A stretch of DNA of 14,983 bases from NCBI GenBank assembly GCA_026770585.1, contig MU647493.1:1-14983 (forward strand). Direction: 5' to 3'. The position numbers and the translations under genes are program-made. How positions within the stretch are numbered: position 1 is the first letter of the stretch; every line of letters begins with the position of its first letter. The notes under the pieces were generated by a model that saw nothing but the letters and a program-made list of their open reading frames with translations, had not been told where the DNA came from and searched no databases. Positions 1-5,966 of this stretch are shown piece after piece. This DNA is from Baffinella frigidus (taxonomy: Eukaryota > Cryptophyceae > Cryptomonadales > Baffinellaceae).

Positions 1-29
1 ATCTGCCCCCCTCCCCCCCCCCCCTGCAG

Positions 30-127
30 GGCTGAATCTTCCGCTGGCGCACATCAAGGATACGTGTCTTGTGTTTGGGGGGGGGGGGGAGAAGGCGTCA
101 TTGGGGTACGACTTCAAGCTGTGGCCG
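30..127 (+). CDS. candidate internal exon, unrecognised protein
   Basis: A near-ideal 3' splice site (a C-rich tract from about 6 to 24, then CTGCAG with AG at 28-29) precedes an open segment. It reads LNLPLAHIKDTCLVF, then a glycine run coded by 13 consecutive Gs (77-89), then EKASLGYDFKLWP. It stops at a possible donor, CCG|GTGCGG. The segment is 98 bp: two bases complete a codon and 32 full codons follow, so it enters after a phase-1 intron and leaves in phase 0. I do not recognise the family. The G run is a slippage-prone site inside a reading frame, so its exact length decides whether the exon is intact. The phase-0 exit would match the phase-0 exon array beginning at 988, but linkage is inference. 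It could also be a chance open stretch beside a low-complexity tract. Confidence 0.35.
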
Positions 128-458
128 GTGCGGTGCCTCCCTTTGGGTTTGGGGTTTGGGTTTTAATCCGGGGACGTGTTGAAGTTGAAAGAAAATAGAC
201 CCCTATGTGTTCATAGGAGTTGGAAGAAGGTTAATTAGGGCCTTAAGTAAATTTAATTAGGGCATAATCCGGTTTGATAGTCATTTTCTTTTAAATCAAA
301 CATGTTCCCGGATACGATGTTTGGTCCTTGAATTCAAGGTGAAATTCCGGTTAGGTTCCAGGGCAATGGTGCGTTGCTTCCCTTTAGGTTTGGGGTTCGG
401 GGTGTGGGCGTGTGGTGAGCTGTGGACGGGTCTGGCGCGGTGCATTCCGTTATTAGAG
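128..458. other. gene-free stretch with TTTGGG-like tract and dispersed repeat
   Basis: I see no gene here. A short G-rich telomere-like run of TTTGGG and TTTGGGG units lies near 143-163, and a related GGTTTGGGGTTCGGGG piece lies near 386-402. The phrase AAGGTGAAATTCCGGTTAG near 338-356 recurs near 2992-3010. The phrase GGACGGGTCT(G/A)GCGCGGT recurs near 425 and 2924. This segment therefore shares a dispersed repeat with about 2.92-3.02 kb. AT-rich TTAATTAGGG phrases near 231-263 resemble the centre of the foldback at 1684-1831. Confidence 0.5.
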
Positions 459-547
459 TAGTAGTAAGTTGATCACTTTTCAAAAGGCTGGGGGACCTCT
501 CGAGGTCTTTTCTGAGGGTAATAAAGAAGAAGAAGAAGAAGAAGAAG
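459..547 (-). repeat. dispersed repeat with (GAA)n end, inverted copy at 3863-3938
   Basis: The segment AGTAGTAAGTTGATCAC, then a CT/GG-rich stretch, then TCTGAGGGTAATAAAGAAG, ends in seven GAA units. Its reverse complement recurs at about 3863-3938, where the tail reads CTTCTTCTTCTTC and is followed by TTACCCTCAG and GGTGATCAACTTACTACT. A simple-repeat tail at one end is what a retroposed (SINE-like) sequence would show, and the 3863 copy abuts the tRNA-like repeat described separately. Confidence 0.6.
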
Positions 548-694
548 ATACCTTTATTTATTGGGGTCGGTTGGGGTTAATGATGTGCCCGGTGCGTGCT
601 GCCTCTCTCCTTTCGGTCCTCTTTGGGTGTGATCCGTCGTAACCGCACGTTTCTCTCCTCGGCCTCTTCTTCTCCTTCTCCTTTCGCTGAAGGA

Positions 695-771
695 ACGGCT
701 CCAATTCCGAACGGCTCTAATTCCGAACGGCTCCAATTCCGAACGGCTCCAATTCCGAACGGCTCCAATTC
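695..771. repeat. 16-bp minisatellite, nearly five copies
   Basis: The unit CGGCTCCAATTCCGAA is repeated almost perfectly with one C-to-T variant. The run ends in CCAATTCCGCTGCAG. That same end phrase forms the 3' splice site of the exon-like units at 1101 and, partly, at 1228 and 1462. The minisatellite therefore appears to be an amplified piece of that acceptor region. The plus-strand frame is open through it, but I regard that as incidental because the period is not a multiple of three. Confidence 0.75.
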
Positions 772-894
772 CGCTGCAGAGGCAATTCCGAGACGGGGTG
801 CAGGCTGTTCCATAATGTATTTATATCAAGTAATTTCTTCCATCTACCCACACGGTGGGCTTGGAGGGTTTCGTTGGGCCTGGATTCCAGGGGG

Positions 895-968
895 GTACGT
901 GACCAAATTGCACCAGAAAATCCTTAAAGTTATTTACCTCAAGGCAAGTTGACTTTTGATGAAAGGTT
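895..968 (+). repeat. dispersed repeat, inverted copy at 6222-6292
   Basis: The phrases GTGACCAAATTGCA, GAAAATCCTTAAAGTTA and TTGACTTTTGATGAAAGGT occur here in order. In reverse complement they recur at 6222-6292, with small differences in between. A further degraded match lies near 1573-1615. No coding potential was recognised. Confidence 0.65.
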
Positions 969-987
969 CGTAGCTCACCGTGTGGAG

Positions 988-1056
988 GGGCGGTTGCTCG
1001 CGGAAAATATGAAGATGCTCACGCGTGCCATCTTTCCAGCAACTTTTCTCGCATCG
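988..1056 (+). CDS. tandem exon-like unit 1 of 3 (69 bp, phase 0)
   Basis: An AG at 986-987 is followed by 23 codons reading GRLLAENMKMLTRAIF and then PATFLAS. The unit ends at a strong consensus donor, GTGAGT (1057). The two units that follow have the same length, phase, N-terminal peptide and donor position. The intron after it contains the phrase ATTTAATCTCTGCAGGAAAA, also found after unit 2. I do not recognise the family. The acceptor here (GTGGAG) is weaker than the CTGCAG of units 2 and 3, so this copy may not be spliced. Confidence 0.4.
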
Positions 1057-1100
1057 GTGAGTATTTAATCTCTGCAGGAAAACCTCCAATTCCGCTGCAG

Positions 1101-1169
1101 GGGCGCTTGCTCGCGGAAGATATGATGATTTTCACGCGTGCCATCTTTCAAGTAATTTCTCTCGCATCC
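1101..1169 (+). CDS. tandem exon-like unit 2 of 3 (69 bp, phase 0)
   Basis: CCGCTGCAG (AG at 1099-1100) precedes 23 codons reading GRLLAEDMMIFTRAIF and then QVISLAS, followed by the donor GTGCGT. Compared with unit 1, many differences are conservative or at third codon positions, and length and phase are preserved. It starts 113 bp after unit 1. The family is unrecognised. Two phase-compatible readings are possible: a set of alternative (mutually exclusive) exons, or a tandem duplication of a single exon with its flanking intron. Confidence 0.45.
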
Positions 1170-1227
1170 GTGCGTATTTAATCTCTGCAGGAAAATCTCC
1201 AATTCTGAAGGAAAATCTCCGCTGCAG

Positions 1228-1296
1228 GGGCGCTTGCTTGCGGAAGATATGATGATTTTTACGCGTGCAAACTCGGACGTAATTTCCCTCGCCGCG
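1228..1296 (+). CDS. tandem exon-like unit 3 of 3 (69 bp, phase 0)
   Basis: CCGCTGCAG (AG at 1226-1227) precedes 23 codons reading GRLLAEDMMIFTRANSD and then VISLAA, followed by a perfect donor, GTAAGT. It starts 127 bp after unit 2. The first 14 codons match unit 2 in peptide; residues 15-17 change from IFQ to NSD. The splice signals are the best of the three, so if only one unit is functional this is the best candidate. Confidence 0.45.
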
Positions 1297-1461
1297 GTAA
1301 GTATTTCATTCGCTACTACCAGAGGGTGTGTCTCGCAAACCCGATTTACTACCAGAGGGCGATTCAGAGCGCTGCCCACCGAGACAAAAGTCGAGAGTGG
1401 AATGTCTCAAAGCAAAAGTGGAACCTCCGTTAACTTAAGGTAACGGTGGATTCCGCTGCAG

Positions 1462-1550
1462 GGGCGGTTGCTCGCGGAGGATATGATGATTTTCACACGC
1501 GCGGTCGTTTCGTCCGCCCTCGACTCCCGTGGGCCCATGGATGTCGCCAG
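1462..1550 (+). CDS. related longer exon-like unit with a different 3' half
   Basis: CCGCTGCAG precedes GRLLAEDMMIFTRA as in the 69-bp units. The sequence then diverges to VVSSALDSRGPMDVA plus a two-base overhang (AG) before the donor GTACGG. It is 89 bp long and leaves in phase 2, unlike the phase-0 exit of the upstream units. The new 3' half recurs at 1855-1930 and, much multiplied, at 2031-2170. This looks like a chimera of one exon's 5' half with another exon's 3' half, or the longer ancestral exon from which the short units derive. Confidence 0.4.
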
Positions 1551-1683
1551 GTACGGGGAATCAGTGTAACGGACCTTTCAACAAAAGTCAACTTGCCCAT
1601 AGATAATTGACTTCAAGGATTCCCTGGTGTGTTTCCTACGGCTTATCCGATGCTGTGTCTTTCATGCGTTAGTGTAAAGCAAG

Positions 1684-1831
1684 TTCATCTCGGAAGATAA
1701 CTGAATCAGTTCCTTTTCAATAGGAGGTTGAATAGGAGAAAGTTGTTAGGGCATAGTAAATCTAATTAGGCCTCCTAATTGAATAAAAACGCCAATTAGG
1801 GAACTGATTCAGTTATCTTTCGAGATGAAGG
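1684..1831. mobile_element. foldback (MITE-like) element with about 30-bp inverted arms
   Basis: The left arm, TTCATCTCGGAAGATAACTG and then AATCAGTTCC, is matched in reverse complement by the right arm ending TTATCTTTCGAGATGAA. The central part contains the palindrome-like CTAATTAGGCCTCCTAATTG. I found no convincing target-site duplication and no coding capacity, so mobility is inferred from the structure only. It separates the exon-like copies at 1462 and 1855. Confidence 0.55.
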
Positions 1832-1854
1832 TGATGCAAAGAGCTACATTGGTT

Positions 1855-1930
1855 TTGATGGCATGATGTTTTTCACGCGCGCGATCGTTTCTTCCGCCCT
1901 CGACTCCCGGGGGGCTGAGGATGTCGCCAG
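1855..1930 (+). pseudogene. decayed copy of the 1462-1550 exon-like unit
   Basis: Codons equivalent to MMIFTRAVVSSALDSRG can be followed as GMMFFTRAIVSSALDSRG, then AEDVA, up to AG|GTACGG. The donor and intron start (GTACGGAGAATCAGTGTAA) also match those after 1550 (GTACGGGGAATCAGTGTAA). The 5' portion with the CTGCAG acceptor is missing, so it cannot be spliced the same way. Confidence 0.45.
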
Positions 1931-2030
1931 GTACGGAGAATCAGTGTAAACCAATGGTGTAATTACACTCTGAGCCAGAACATGTCACCTAAGTCAACTC
2001 CCCCTGAAAACCAAAGCCTTAAGTCAAATG

Positions 2031-2170
2031 CCGGCTCTTCCGCCCTCGACTCCCGGGGGCCTATGGATCGACTCCCGGGGGCCTATGGATCGACTCCCGG
2101 GGGCCTATGGCCTATGGATCGACTCCCGGGGGCCTATGGCCCTCGACTCCCGGGGGCCTATGGATGTCGC
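2031..2170 (+). repeat. minisatellite grown from an exon 3' end
   Basis: The phrase TCGACTCCCGGGGGCCTATGGA repeats in full or partial form about five times, with a spacer variant GCCTATGGCC. The array is bracketed by TCTTCCGCCCTCGACTCC on the left and ATGGATGTCGCATGGTAC on the right. These are the start and end of the 3' half of the exon-like unit at 1462-1550. The core was evidently multiplied inside an exon copy. Another single degraded copy with ATGGATGCCGCCAAG lies near 2299-2334 and is followed by the same GGAGAATCAGTGTAA intron start. Confidence 0.7.
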
Positions 2171-2367
2171 ATGGTACACACATCGCGGGGCTGTATGAGT
2201 ATTTATAATACATAAATATTTAAATGTTTATAGTTTCCTATCGCTTACTGAGAGGAGAGTTATGTTTCAAGAAAGGGCTGTCTTGACATGTAGCTCCCTG
2301 CTCGACTCCCGGGGCCCTATGGATGCCGCCAAGTAGGGAGAATCAGTGTAAAAACATGGTGTAATTA

Positions 2368-2424
2368 GAAAACCGTCAACTTAATATTTTAATAGTAATA
2401 GTAAACAATAAGTTGACGGTTTTG
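2368..2424. repeat. palindrome with perfect 15-bp arms
   Basis: AAAACCGTCAACTTA and TAAGTTGACGGTTTT flank an AT-rich loop of about 27 bases. A close relative lies at 3412-3468 with longer arms. The downstream phrase GTTGACTTGAGAA appears twice near 2442-2472, so the right arm has been locally duplicated. It is not near a gene 3' end that I can identify, so I do not call it a terminator. Confidence 0.65.
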
Positions 2425-2523
2425 TGGGGCAGTTGACTTGAGAAGGTTTTGTGGGGAAGTTGACTTGAGAAACCAATTAATGAATACATTGTCTGGGATG
2501 AAACTCTGGGGTTGGTCCTCGTA

Positions 2524-2727
2524 TTGTCGATCTGGGCTCCGCGCGGAAAAAATCGAGGTCAGGTCAGCAACATTTTTTCATTTTTTGGTCTTTCTGTGTC
2601 ATCTTATGGGTGGGAGATGCTATTTTGAGATAAAAACCATGCCTAAGATAGCATCAAAGTCCATTTTTTGGAAAATTTCCTGATTTCCTGACCTGACCTC
2701 GATTCCGCGCGAAGCCCAGATCGACAA
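2524..2727. mobile_element. 204-bp MITE-like element flanked by TA
   Basis: Inverted ends of about 40 bp start TTGTCGATCTGGGCT and continue through a CGCGCGGA phrase to ATCGAGGTCAGGTCAG. They are flanked by TA on both sides (2522-2523 and 2728-2729). The flanks GGTTGGTCCTCG and GGTCGTTGCAGGA occur joined at about 2862-2884 and 3596-3618 with only AA between them, and GGTCCTCGTAGG occurs near 2769. These act as empty sites and support a real insertion at a TA dinucleotide, typical of mariner/Stowaway-type elements. There is no transposase. Confidence 0.75.
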
Positions 2728-2778
2728 TAGGTCGTTGCAGGACGTGTCTGAGATGAAACCCTGGGGTTGGTCCTCGTA

Positions 2779-2846
2779 GGTATGGTATGGTATGGTATGG
2801 TATGGTATGGTATGGTATGGTATGGTATGGTATGGTATGGTATGGT
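2779..2846. repeat. (TATGG)n microsatellite, about 13 copies
   Basis: This is an uninterrupted pentanucleotide tract between GGTTGGTCCTCGTAGG and AACACCCCTGGGGCTGG. The same tract with about seven copies and the same flanks occurs at 3544-3581. Long open frames across it on the minus strand (YHTIP repeats) are artefacts of the stop-free pentamer. Confidence 0.9.
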
Positions 2847-3201
2847 AACACCCCTGGGGCTGGTCCTCGAAGGTCGTTGCAGGACGTCCCGGGTGCGGAG
2901 CAAAGTATTCTGATGCGCGGTTAGGACGGGTCTAGCGCGGTCCATACAGTTACCACTTAGCAGCGCCCGAGTTCCGTGTCGCCTTGAATCCAAGGTGAAA
3001 TTCCGGTTAGACTCCAACGCAGTGGATAAGATTCCAGTACAAATCGTTTAGATGGACTGTATCCGTGAAGCCCTTGGTGGCTGCTAAGTGGGTCTCGGGG
3101 GTCGTCTGGGGGTCACGTCCACCCTTTTCTTTCGGTGGATTTCTCACGAGTCTCACCCCGCAGGTCGCTGCAGGACGGCAACATCCTCTCTCAGACAATG
3201 T

Positions 3202-3371
3202 TCATAGGCAAACGTCCTGAAAACCGGGTAGTTAAGCCTACGGAATTGCCTTCGGTAGGCCGTAGGAGCCTAGGGGGGGTCCTACGAAGCATTAGGTCCT
3301 AGGGGCCCTACGGCCTACCGTAGGCAATACCGTAGGCTTAACTACCCGGTTTTCAGGACGTTCTCCTATGA
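3202..3371. mobile_element. 170-bp foldback MITE, TIR TCATAGG, 4-bp TSD
   Basis: The ends TCATAGG and CCTATGA open into long inverted arms: AACGTCCTGAAAACCGGG at 3211 and its complement ending at about 3361. Direct ATGT copies sit at 3198-3201 and 3372-3375. Joining the flanks gives (minus strand) AAATACATTGTCTGAG. Its uninterrupted relatives are AAATCCATTGTCTGAG at 3503 and GAATACATTGTCTGGG at 2479, so the window itself contains the empty site. The interior is a nested palindrome rich in CCTAGG, CCTACGG and CCGTAGG. There is no ORF, so it must depend on a transposase elsewhere. Confidence 0.85.
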
Positions 3372-3375
3372 ATGT

Positions 3376-3521
3376 ATTTATTAAGTGGTCTCTCTCAAGT
3401 CAACTCCCCCACAAAACCGTCTACTTAATATCTTAACTAGTAATTGTAAACAATAAGTTGACGGTTTTCTGGGGGAGTTGACTTGAGAGAAACCAATTAA
3501 TAAATCCATTGTCTGAGATGA
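3376..3521. repeat. long palindrome into which the 3202-3371 MITE inserted
   Basis: The left arm (3376-3425, continuing leftward past the MITE to about 3187) reads TTTATTAAGTGGTCTCTCTC then AAGTCAACTCCCCCA. It is the inverted copy of 3460-3521, which reads GGGGGAGTTGACTTGAGAG and then AAACCAATTAATAAATCCAT. The loop is AT-rich. Only the right-hand arm is present at 2425-2497. The order of events is readable: the palindrome formed first, then the MITE landed in its left arm. Confidence 0.7.
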
Positions 3522-3543
3522 AACCCTGGGGTTGGTCCTCGTA

Positions 3544-3581
3544 GGTATGGTATGGTATGGTATGGTATGGTATGGTATGGT
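3544..3581. repeat. (TATGG)n microsatellite, second copy
   Basis: The flanks are identical to those of the 2779-2846 tract but there are only about seven and a half copies. It marks a duplicated segment of roughly 130-150 bp (from GTCTGAGATGAAACCCTGGG to GTCGTTGCAGGA) shared with 2748-2884. The two alleles have since diverged in repeat number. Confidence 0.85.
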
Positions 3582-3639
3582 AACACCCCTGGGGTTGGTC
3601 CTCGAAGGTCGTTGCAGGATGGCAAGCGTGCGGAGCAAA

Positions 3640-3860
3640 GAATTGAAGCAACGACAAATACCGTCCTGGAGGTGATGCCGACCCCACCCAGAGTAACGAC
3701 CGGTGCCTGATCCATTAGGCCACCGCCGTACCAAAAAGAGCAGCGATCCACACTGTGGACGGCCTTGTATATATACTACTCTCACAAAGTATTGAAGCAA
3801 CGACAAATACGATCCTGGAGGTGACGCCGACCCCTCCGAAAGTTACGACCGGTGCTTCTT
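3640..3860 (-). mobile_element. SINE-like repeat with tRNA-Arg-like head, copy 1
   Basis: Read on the minus strand, 3742 down to about 3690 gives TTTTTGGTACGGCGGTGGCC, then TAATGGATCAGGCACCGG. The part GGTGGCCTAATGGAT-AGGCAC closely resembles the D-arm region (Pol III A box) of eukaryotic tRNA-Arg. Downstream, GGGGTCGGCATCACC could be a decayed T-arm (B box). The body AATACTTTGTGAGAGTAGTA and TATATATACAAGGCC is shared with copy 2. Two copies of the phrase TTGTCGTTGCTTCAAT show internal tandem duplication. It is too degenerate to fold as a working tRNA. Confidence 0.5.
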
Positions 3861-3943
3861 CTTCTTCTTCTGTATTACCCTCAGAAAAAGACCTCCAGAG
3901 AGACCCCCCAGCATTTTGAAAGGTGATCAACTTACTACTGCGC

Positions 3944-4052
3944 TTATACCTTAAGTGCCCAGTAGGCTCATACGCCCTACCGTAGGGCCCTAGGACCTAC
4001 CTAGGACCTCTTGGCCTGCAGATTTGCAGGCCTGGGCACTTAAGGGATACCG
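3944..4052. mobile_element. MITE-like foldback, ends TATCCCTTAAGTGCCC
   Basis: The left end TTATACCTTAAGTGCCCA is the near complement of the right end TGGGCACTTAAGGGATACC. The interior holds GCCCTACCGTAGGGCCCTAG, CCTACCTAGG and CCTGCAGATTTGCAGG palindromes. A possible GCG repeat flanks it, but I would not rely on that. It separates the (GAA)n/CTT-tailed repeat from the second SINE-like copy. Relatives lie at 6789-6896 and 8256-8360. Confidence 0.65.
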
Positions 4053-4059
4053 CGATGTG

Positions 4060-4290
4060 GCGGGCGGGCTTGACTCCGGTGCCTTATCCATCAGGCCACC
4101 GCCGTACCAAAAAGAGGAGCTATCCACACTGTGGACGGCCTTGTATATATACTACTCTCACAAAGTATTGAAGCAACGACAAATACCATCCTGGAGGTGA
4201 TGCCGACCCCCACTTCAAGTATTGAAGCAACAGCAAATACAGTCATGGAGGTGATGCTAACCCTTCTCTTTTTTCTTCTTCTTTATTACC
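4060..4290 (-). mobile_element. SINE-like repeat with tRNA-Arg-like head, copy 2
   Basis: On the minus strand this reads GGTACGGCGGTGGCCTGATG then GATAAGGCACCGGAGTC. It keeps GATAAGGCAC as in tRNA-Arg genes, where copy 1 has GATCAGGCAC. The body (CCACACTGTGGACGGCC, TATATATACTACTCTCAC, AAGTATTGAAGCAACGAC on the plus strand) matches copy 1 over more than 100 bp. A T/C-rich segment (TTTTTTCTTCTTCTTTATTACC) follows near 4270-4290. Confidence 0.5.
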
Positions 4291-4391
4291 GTCAAGCCGT
4301 GTAATTGAGTGATCCAAAAGTCTGCGAGCCGAACAGGCCCGCCTCAGATGCCGACCCCACCCTTTCCACCAGCCCTCCGCGGCGAAGAAGT

Positions 4392-4550
4392 TAATAGGGT
4401 AACGTCATGAAAATCGGGTAGTTGGGCCTACGGTATGGCCTACGGTAGGCCGTAGGGCTCCTAGGACCTAATGTTGCGAAGGACCCCCCCTAGGCCCCTA
4501 CGGCAATACCGTAGGCTTAATTGCCCGGTTTCCAGGACGTTGGCCTATGA
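4392..4550. mobile_element. 159-bp foldback MITE, second TCATAGG-family copy
   Basis: The ends TAATAGG and CCTATGA continue into arms GTAACGTCATGAAAATCGGG and CCCGGTTTCCAGGACGTT. Direct AAGT copies sit at 4388-4391 and 4551-4554. Arms and interior (GCCTACGGTAGGCCGTAGG, CCTAGG, GCAATACCGTAGGC) match the 3202-3371 element. Two copies with the same end boundary and different 4-bp duplications define the family convincingly. Confidence 0.8.
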
Positions 4551-4711
4551 AAGTTTCTGACACTGGTGAGAGAGAGAGAGACGGTTATTCGTTCCAACAC
4601 GGCCGCCATGTATGCACCCCCACCGAGGCTGTGTCTGTGCAGGGACGACGAGAGAGGCCATGTGCTCTCTGCGCTTTACACGGTGTGTACACACCCACCA
4701 ACCGTCACAAC

Positions 4712-4821
4712 TTGGGCAAATCGAAAAAGTCAAAAACACCAAATCCCGTTGAAGGCCGTCGGATTCCGACGGCCTTCAAGGGGATTTTTGGAGCCATTTT
4801 TCCCGATTTGCCCAGACTGAG
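4712..4821. mobile_element. foldback element with 14-bp perfect central stem
   Basis: The outer arms TTGGGCAAATCGAAAAA and TTTTTCCCGATTTGCCCA are imperfect complements. The centre TGAAGGCCGTCGGA / TCCGACGGCCTTCA is perfect with no loop. The whole 110-bp segment can fold on itself. It interrupts a repeat whose two halves carry AACACGGCCG(C/A)CATGT and TATGCACCCCCA phrases near 4600 and 4860; a third such phrase lies near 8863. I did not find a clear target-site duplication. Confidence 0.65.
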
Positions 4822-4976
4822 GGTTGGTGGACGGAGAGAGTACTTGGTTACTACCAACACGGCCGACATGTCACATCCCGTGTATGCACCCCCATAGAGG
4901 CTCTGTCTGAGCAGGCCGCTGCGCCCCTGAGAGGAGTCACCCGTTTTCTTGTAACATACGCGTTTTCTTGCTGCAG

Positions 4977-5045
4977 AGGGTGTTTCGGAGCAAGCTGGAT
5001 GCGATGCCAACAACACTAGCGGAAGACAAGACGATCCTCGCCGGG
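4977..5045 (+). pseudogene. 5' partial copy of the 5178-5305 exon
   Basis: TTTTCTTGCTGCAG precedes 23 codons reading RVFRSKLDAMPTTLAEDKT then ILAG. These are nearly the same as the first 23 codons of the exon 201 bp downstream. Homology stops after GGGATC and the frame meets a stop about six codons later. Several differences are synonymous (GAT/GAC, CTA/CTC, GAA/GAG), so the copy drifted under some coding constraint or is recent. The pyrimidine-rich flank CGTTTTCTTGTAACATACGC is repeated before both copies. A truncated duplicate is more likely than an alternative exon. Confidence 0.55.
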
Positions 5046-5177
5046 ATCTGTCTTCTGTTTGCTTAATAACATACAAGTTTTCTAGCATTCTCGTTTTCGT
5101 ATACCATGCACTCTTAATAACGTACACGTTTTCTAGCATACACGTTTTCTTGTAACATACGCGTTTTCCATCTGCAG

Positions 5178-5305
5178 AGGGTGTTTCGGGGCATGCTGGA
5201 CGCGATGCCAACAACACTCGCGGAGGACAAGAAGATCCTCGCCGGGATCGACTTCTCGAAGCCGAGCGATGGATGCGACCCCGGGAGGAGATTCATGGCG
5301 CTCAG
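5178..5305 (+). CDS. exon resembling Rubisco-LSMT-type SET methyltransferase C-lobe
   Basis: A pyrimidine-rich stretch and CTGCAG (AG at 5176-5177) precede 42 codons plus two bases, ending CTCAG|GTTACG. The peptide reads RVFRGMLDAMPTTLAEDKK, ILAGIDFSKPSDGCDPG, RRFMALR. The pattern [F/M]PTTLxED..hL, a short loop, then RR.hAh..R is what I know from the end of the substrate-binding lobe of Rubisco-LSMT-like SET-domain proteins (lysine methyltransferases), where it follows the SET domain. The catalytic SET motifs are not visible in this window, so the assignment rests on one exon and is tentative. It leaves in phase 2. At least five 3' partial copies follow downstream. Confidence 0.45.
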
Positions 5306-5388
5306 GTTACGACCCCTCCGAGGGGTTAGACACACCAGTCGTGTCCATTTTTGTACCAGACGGGCACGGATCGTGTCCCCGTGGTACC

Positions 5389-5489
5389 GGGAGGAGATTC
5401 ATGGCACTAAGGTTCTGACCTCCCCGTGTAAAGTGCTCTAACAGAAACCCTGTTAGGTTGTCTTTTTACAGGAGATTCATGGCGCTCAG
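5389..5489 (+). repeat. two short copies of the exon 3' end with donor
   Basis: GGGAGGAGATTCATGGCACT and then AAG|GTTCTG lie at 5389-5412. GAGATTCATGGCGCTCAG|GT lies at 5472-5489. The second is directly preceded by TGTCTTTTTACAG, which is a good acceptor, so it could be read as an 18-bp micro-exon (EIHGAQ or RRFMALR-type frame, depending on phase). The block of AGAAACCC, TTGTC and TTTTTACAGG recurs near 6408-6437. Confidence 0.5.
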
Positions 5490-5709
5490 GTCACGATCCC
5501 AAGTCCATTTTGGGAGAAAATGTCCATCTATTCAAAGTCCATTTTGGGAGAAAATGTCCATCTATTCTAACCTCCGGAGGTTCGACACACCAGTCGTGTC
5601 CACTTTGTATCAGAGGACGGCAGGGTCGTGTCCATTTTTGTACCAGAGGACGGAAGGGTCGTGTCCCCGTGGTACCGGCACCAAGGACGTGACAGTGTGC
5701 ACAGGATGA

Positions 5710-5765
5710 GATTTCTCGACGCCGAGTGATGGATGCGACCCCGGGAGGAGATTCATGGCGCTCAG
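5710..5765 (+). pseudogene. 3' partial copy of the 5178-5305 exon
   Basis: Codons DFSTPSDGCDPGRRFMAL followed by AG|GTTACGACC match the last 19 codons and the donor of the full exon, with only a few changes. There is no acceptor directly in front; the preceding phrase is GTGTGCACAGGATGA. Confidence 0.6.
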
Positions 5766-5870
5766 GTTACGACCCACGGAGGGCCCTTGGGGGGTTATTC
5801 CAAAGTCAATGTTAAAGGGGGGAATGGTATTCAAAAGTCAATTTTCGGAAGAAAATGGGTCCATTGGGTC

Positions 5871-5920
5871 TCGAAGCCGAGTGATGGATGCGACCTCGGG
5901 AGGAGATTCATGGCGCTCAG
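5871..5920 (+). pseudogene. 3' partial copy of the 5178-5305 exon
   Basis: TCGAAGCCGAGTGATGGATG, then CGACCTCGGGAGGAGATTC, runs to CTCAG|GTTACGATCCC. It lacks the 5' two-thirds and any clear acceptor. Frame and donor are kept. Confidence 0.6.
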
Positions 5921-5966
5921 GTTACGATCCCATAGGGCAACGGTCTTCATATTTTTTAAATGGATT

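Noticed and set aside
459-547. LTR retrotransposon end
   Set aside because: There is no paired long direct repeat, primer-binding site or polypurine/coding segment; only a GAA-tailed dispersed repeat is seen.
2643-3017. Minus-strand ORF with YHTIP repeats
   Set aside because: It is a translation of the stop-free (TATGG)n microsatellite and the adjoining MITE arm; it has no protein-like composition outside the repeat.
3690-3742. Functional tRNA-Arg gene on the minus strand
   Set aside because: Only the D-arm region matches; no acceptor stem closes, the anticodon arm is absent and the T-arm is decayed. SINE head is the better reading.
3770-3780. TATATATA as a TATA box (also at 4144)
   Set aside because: It lies inside the repeated SINE-like body in both copies with no gene start downstream.
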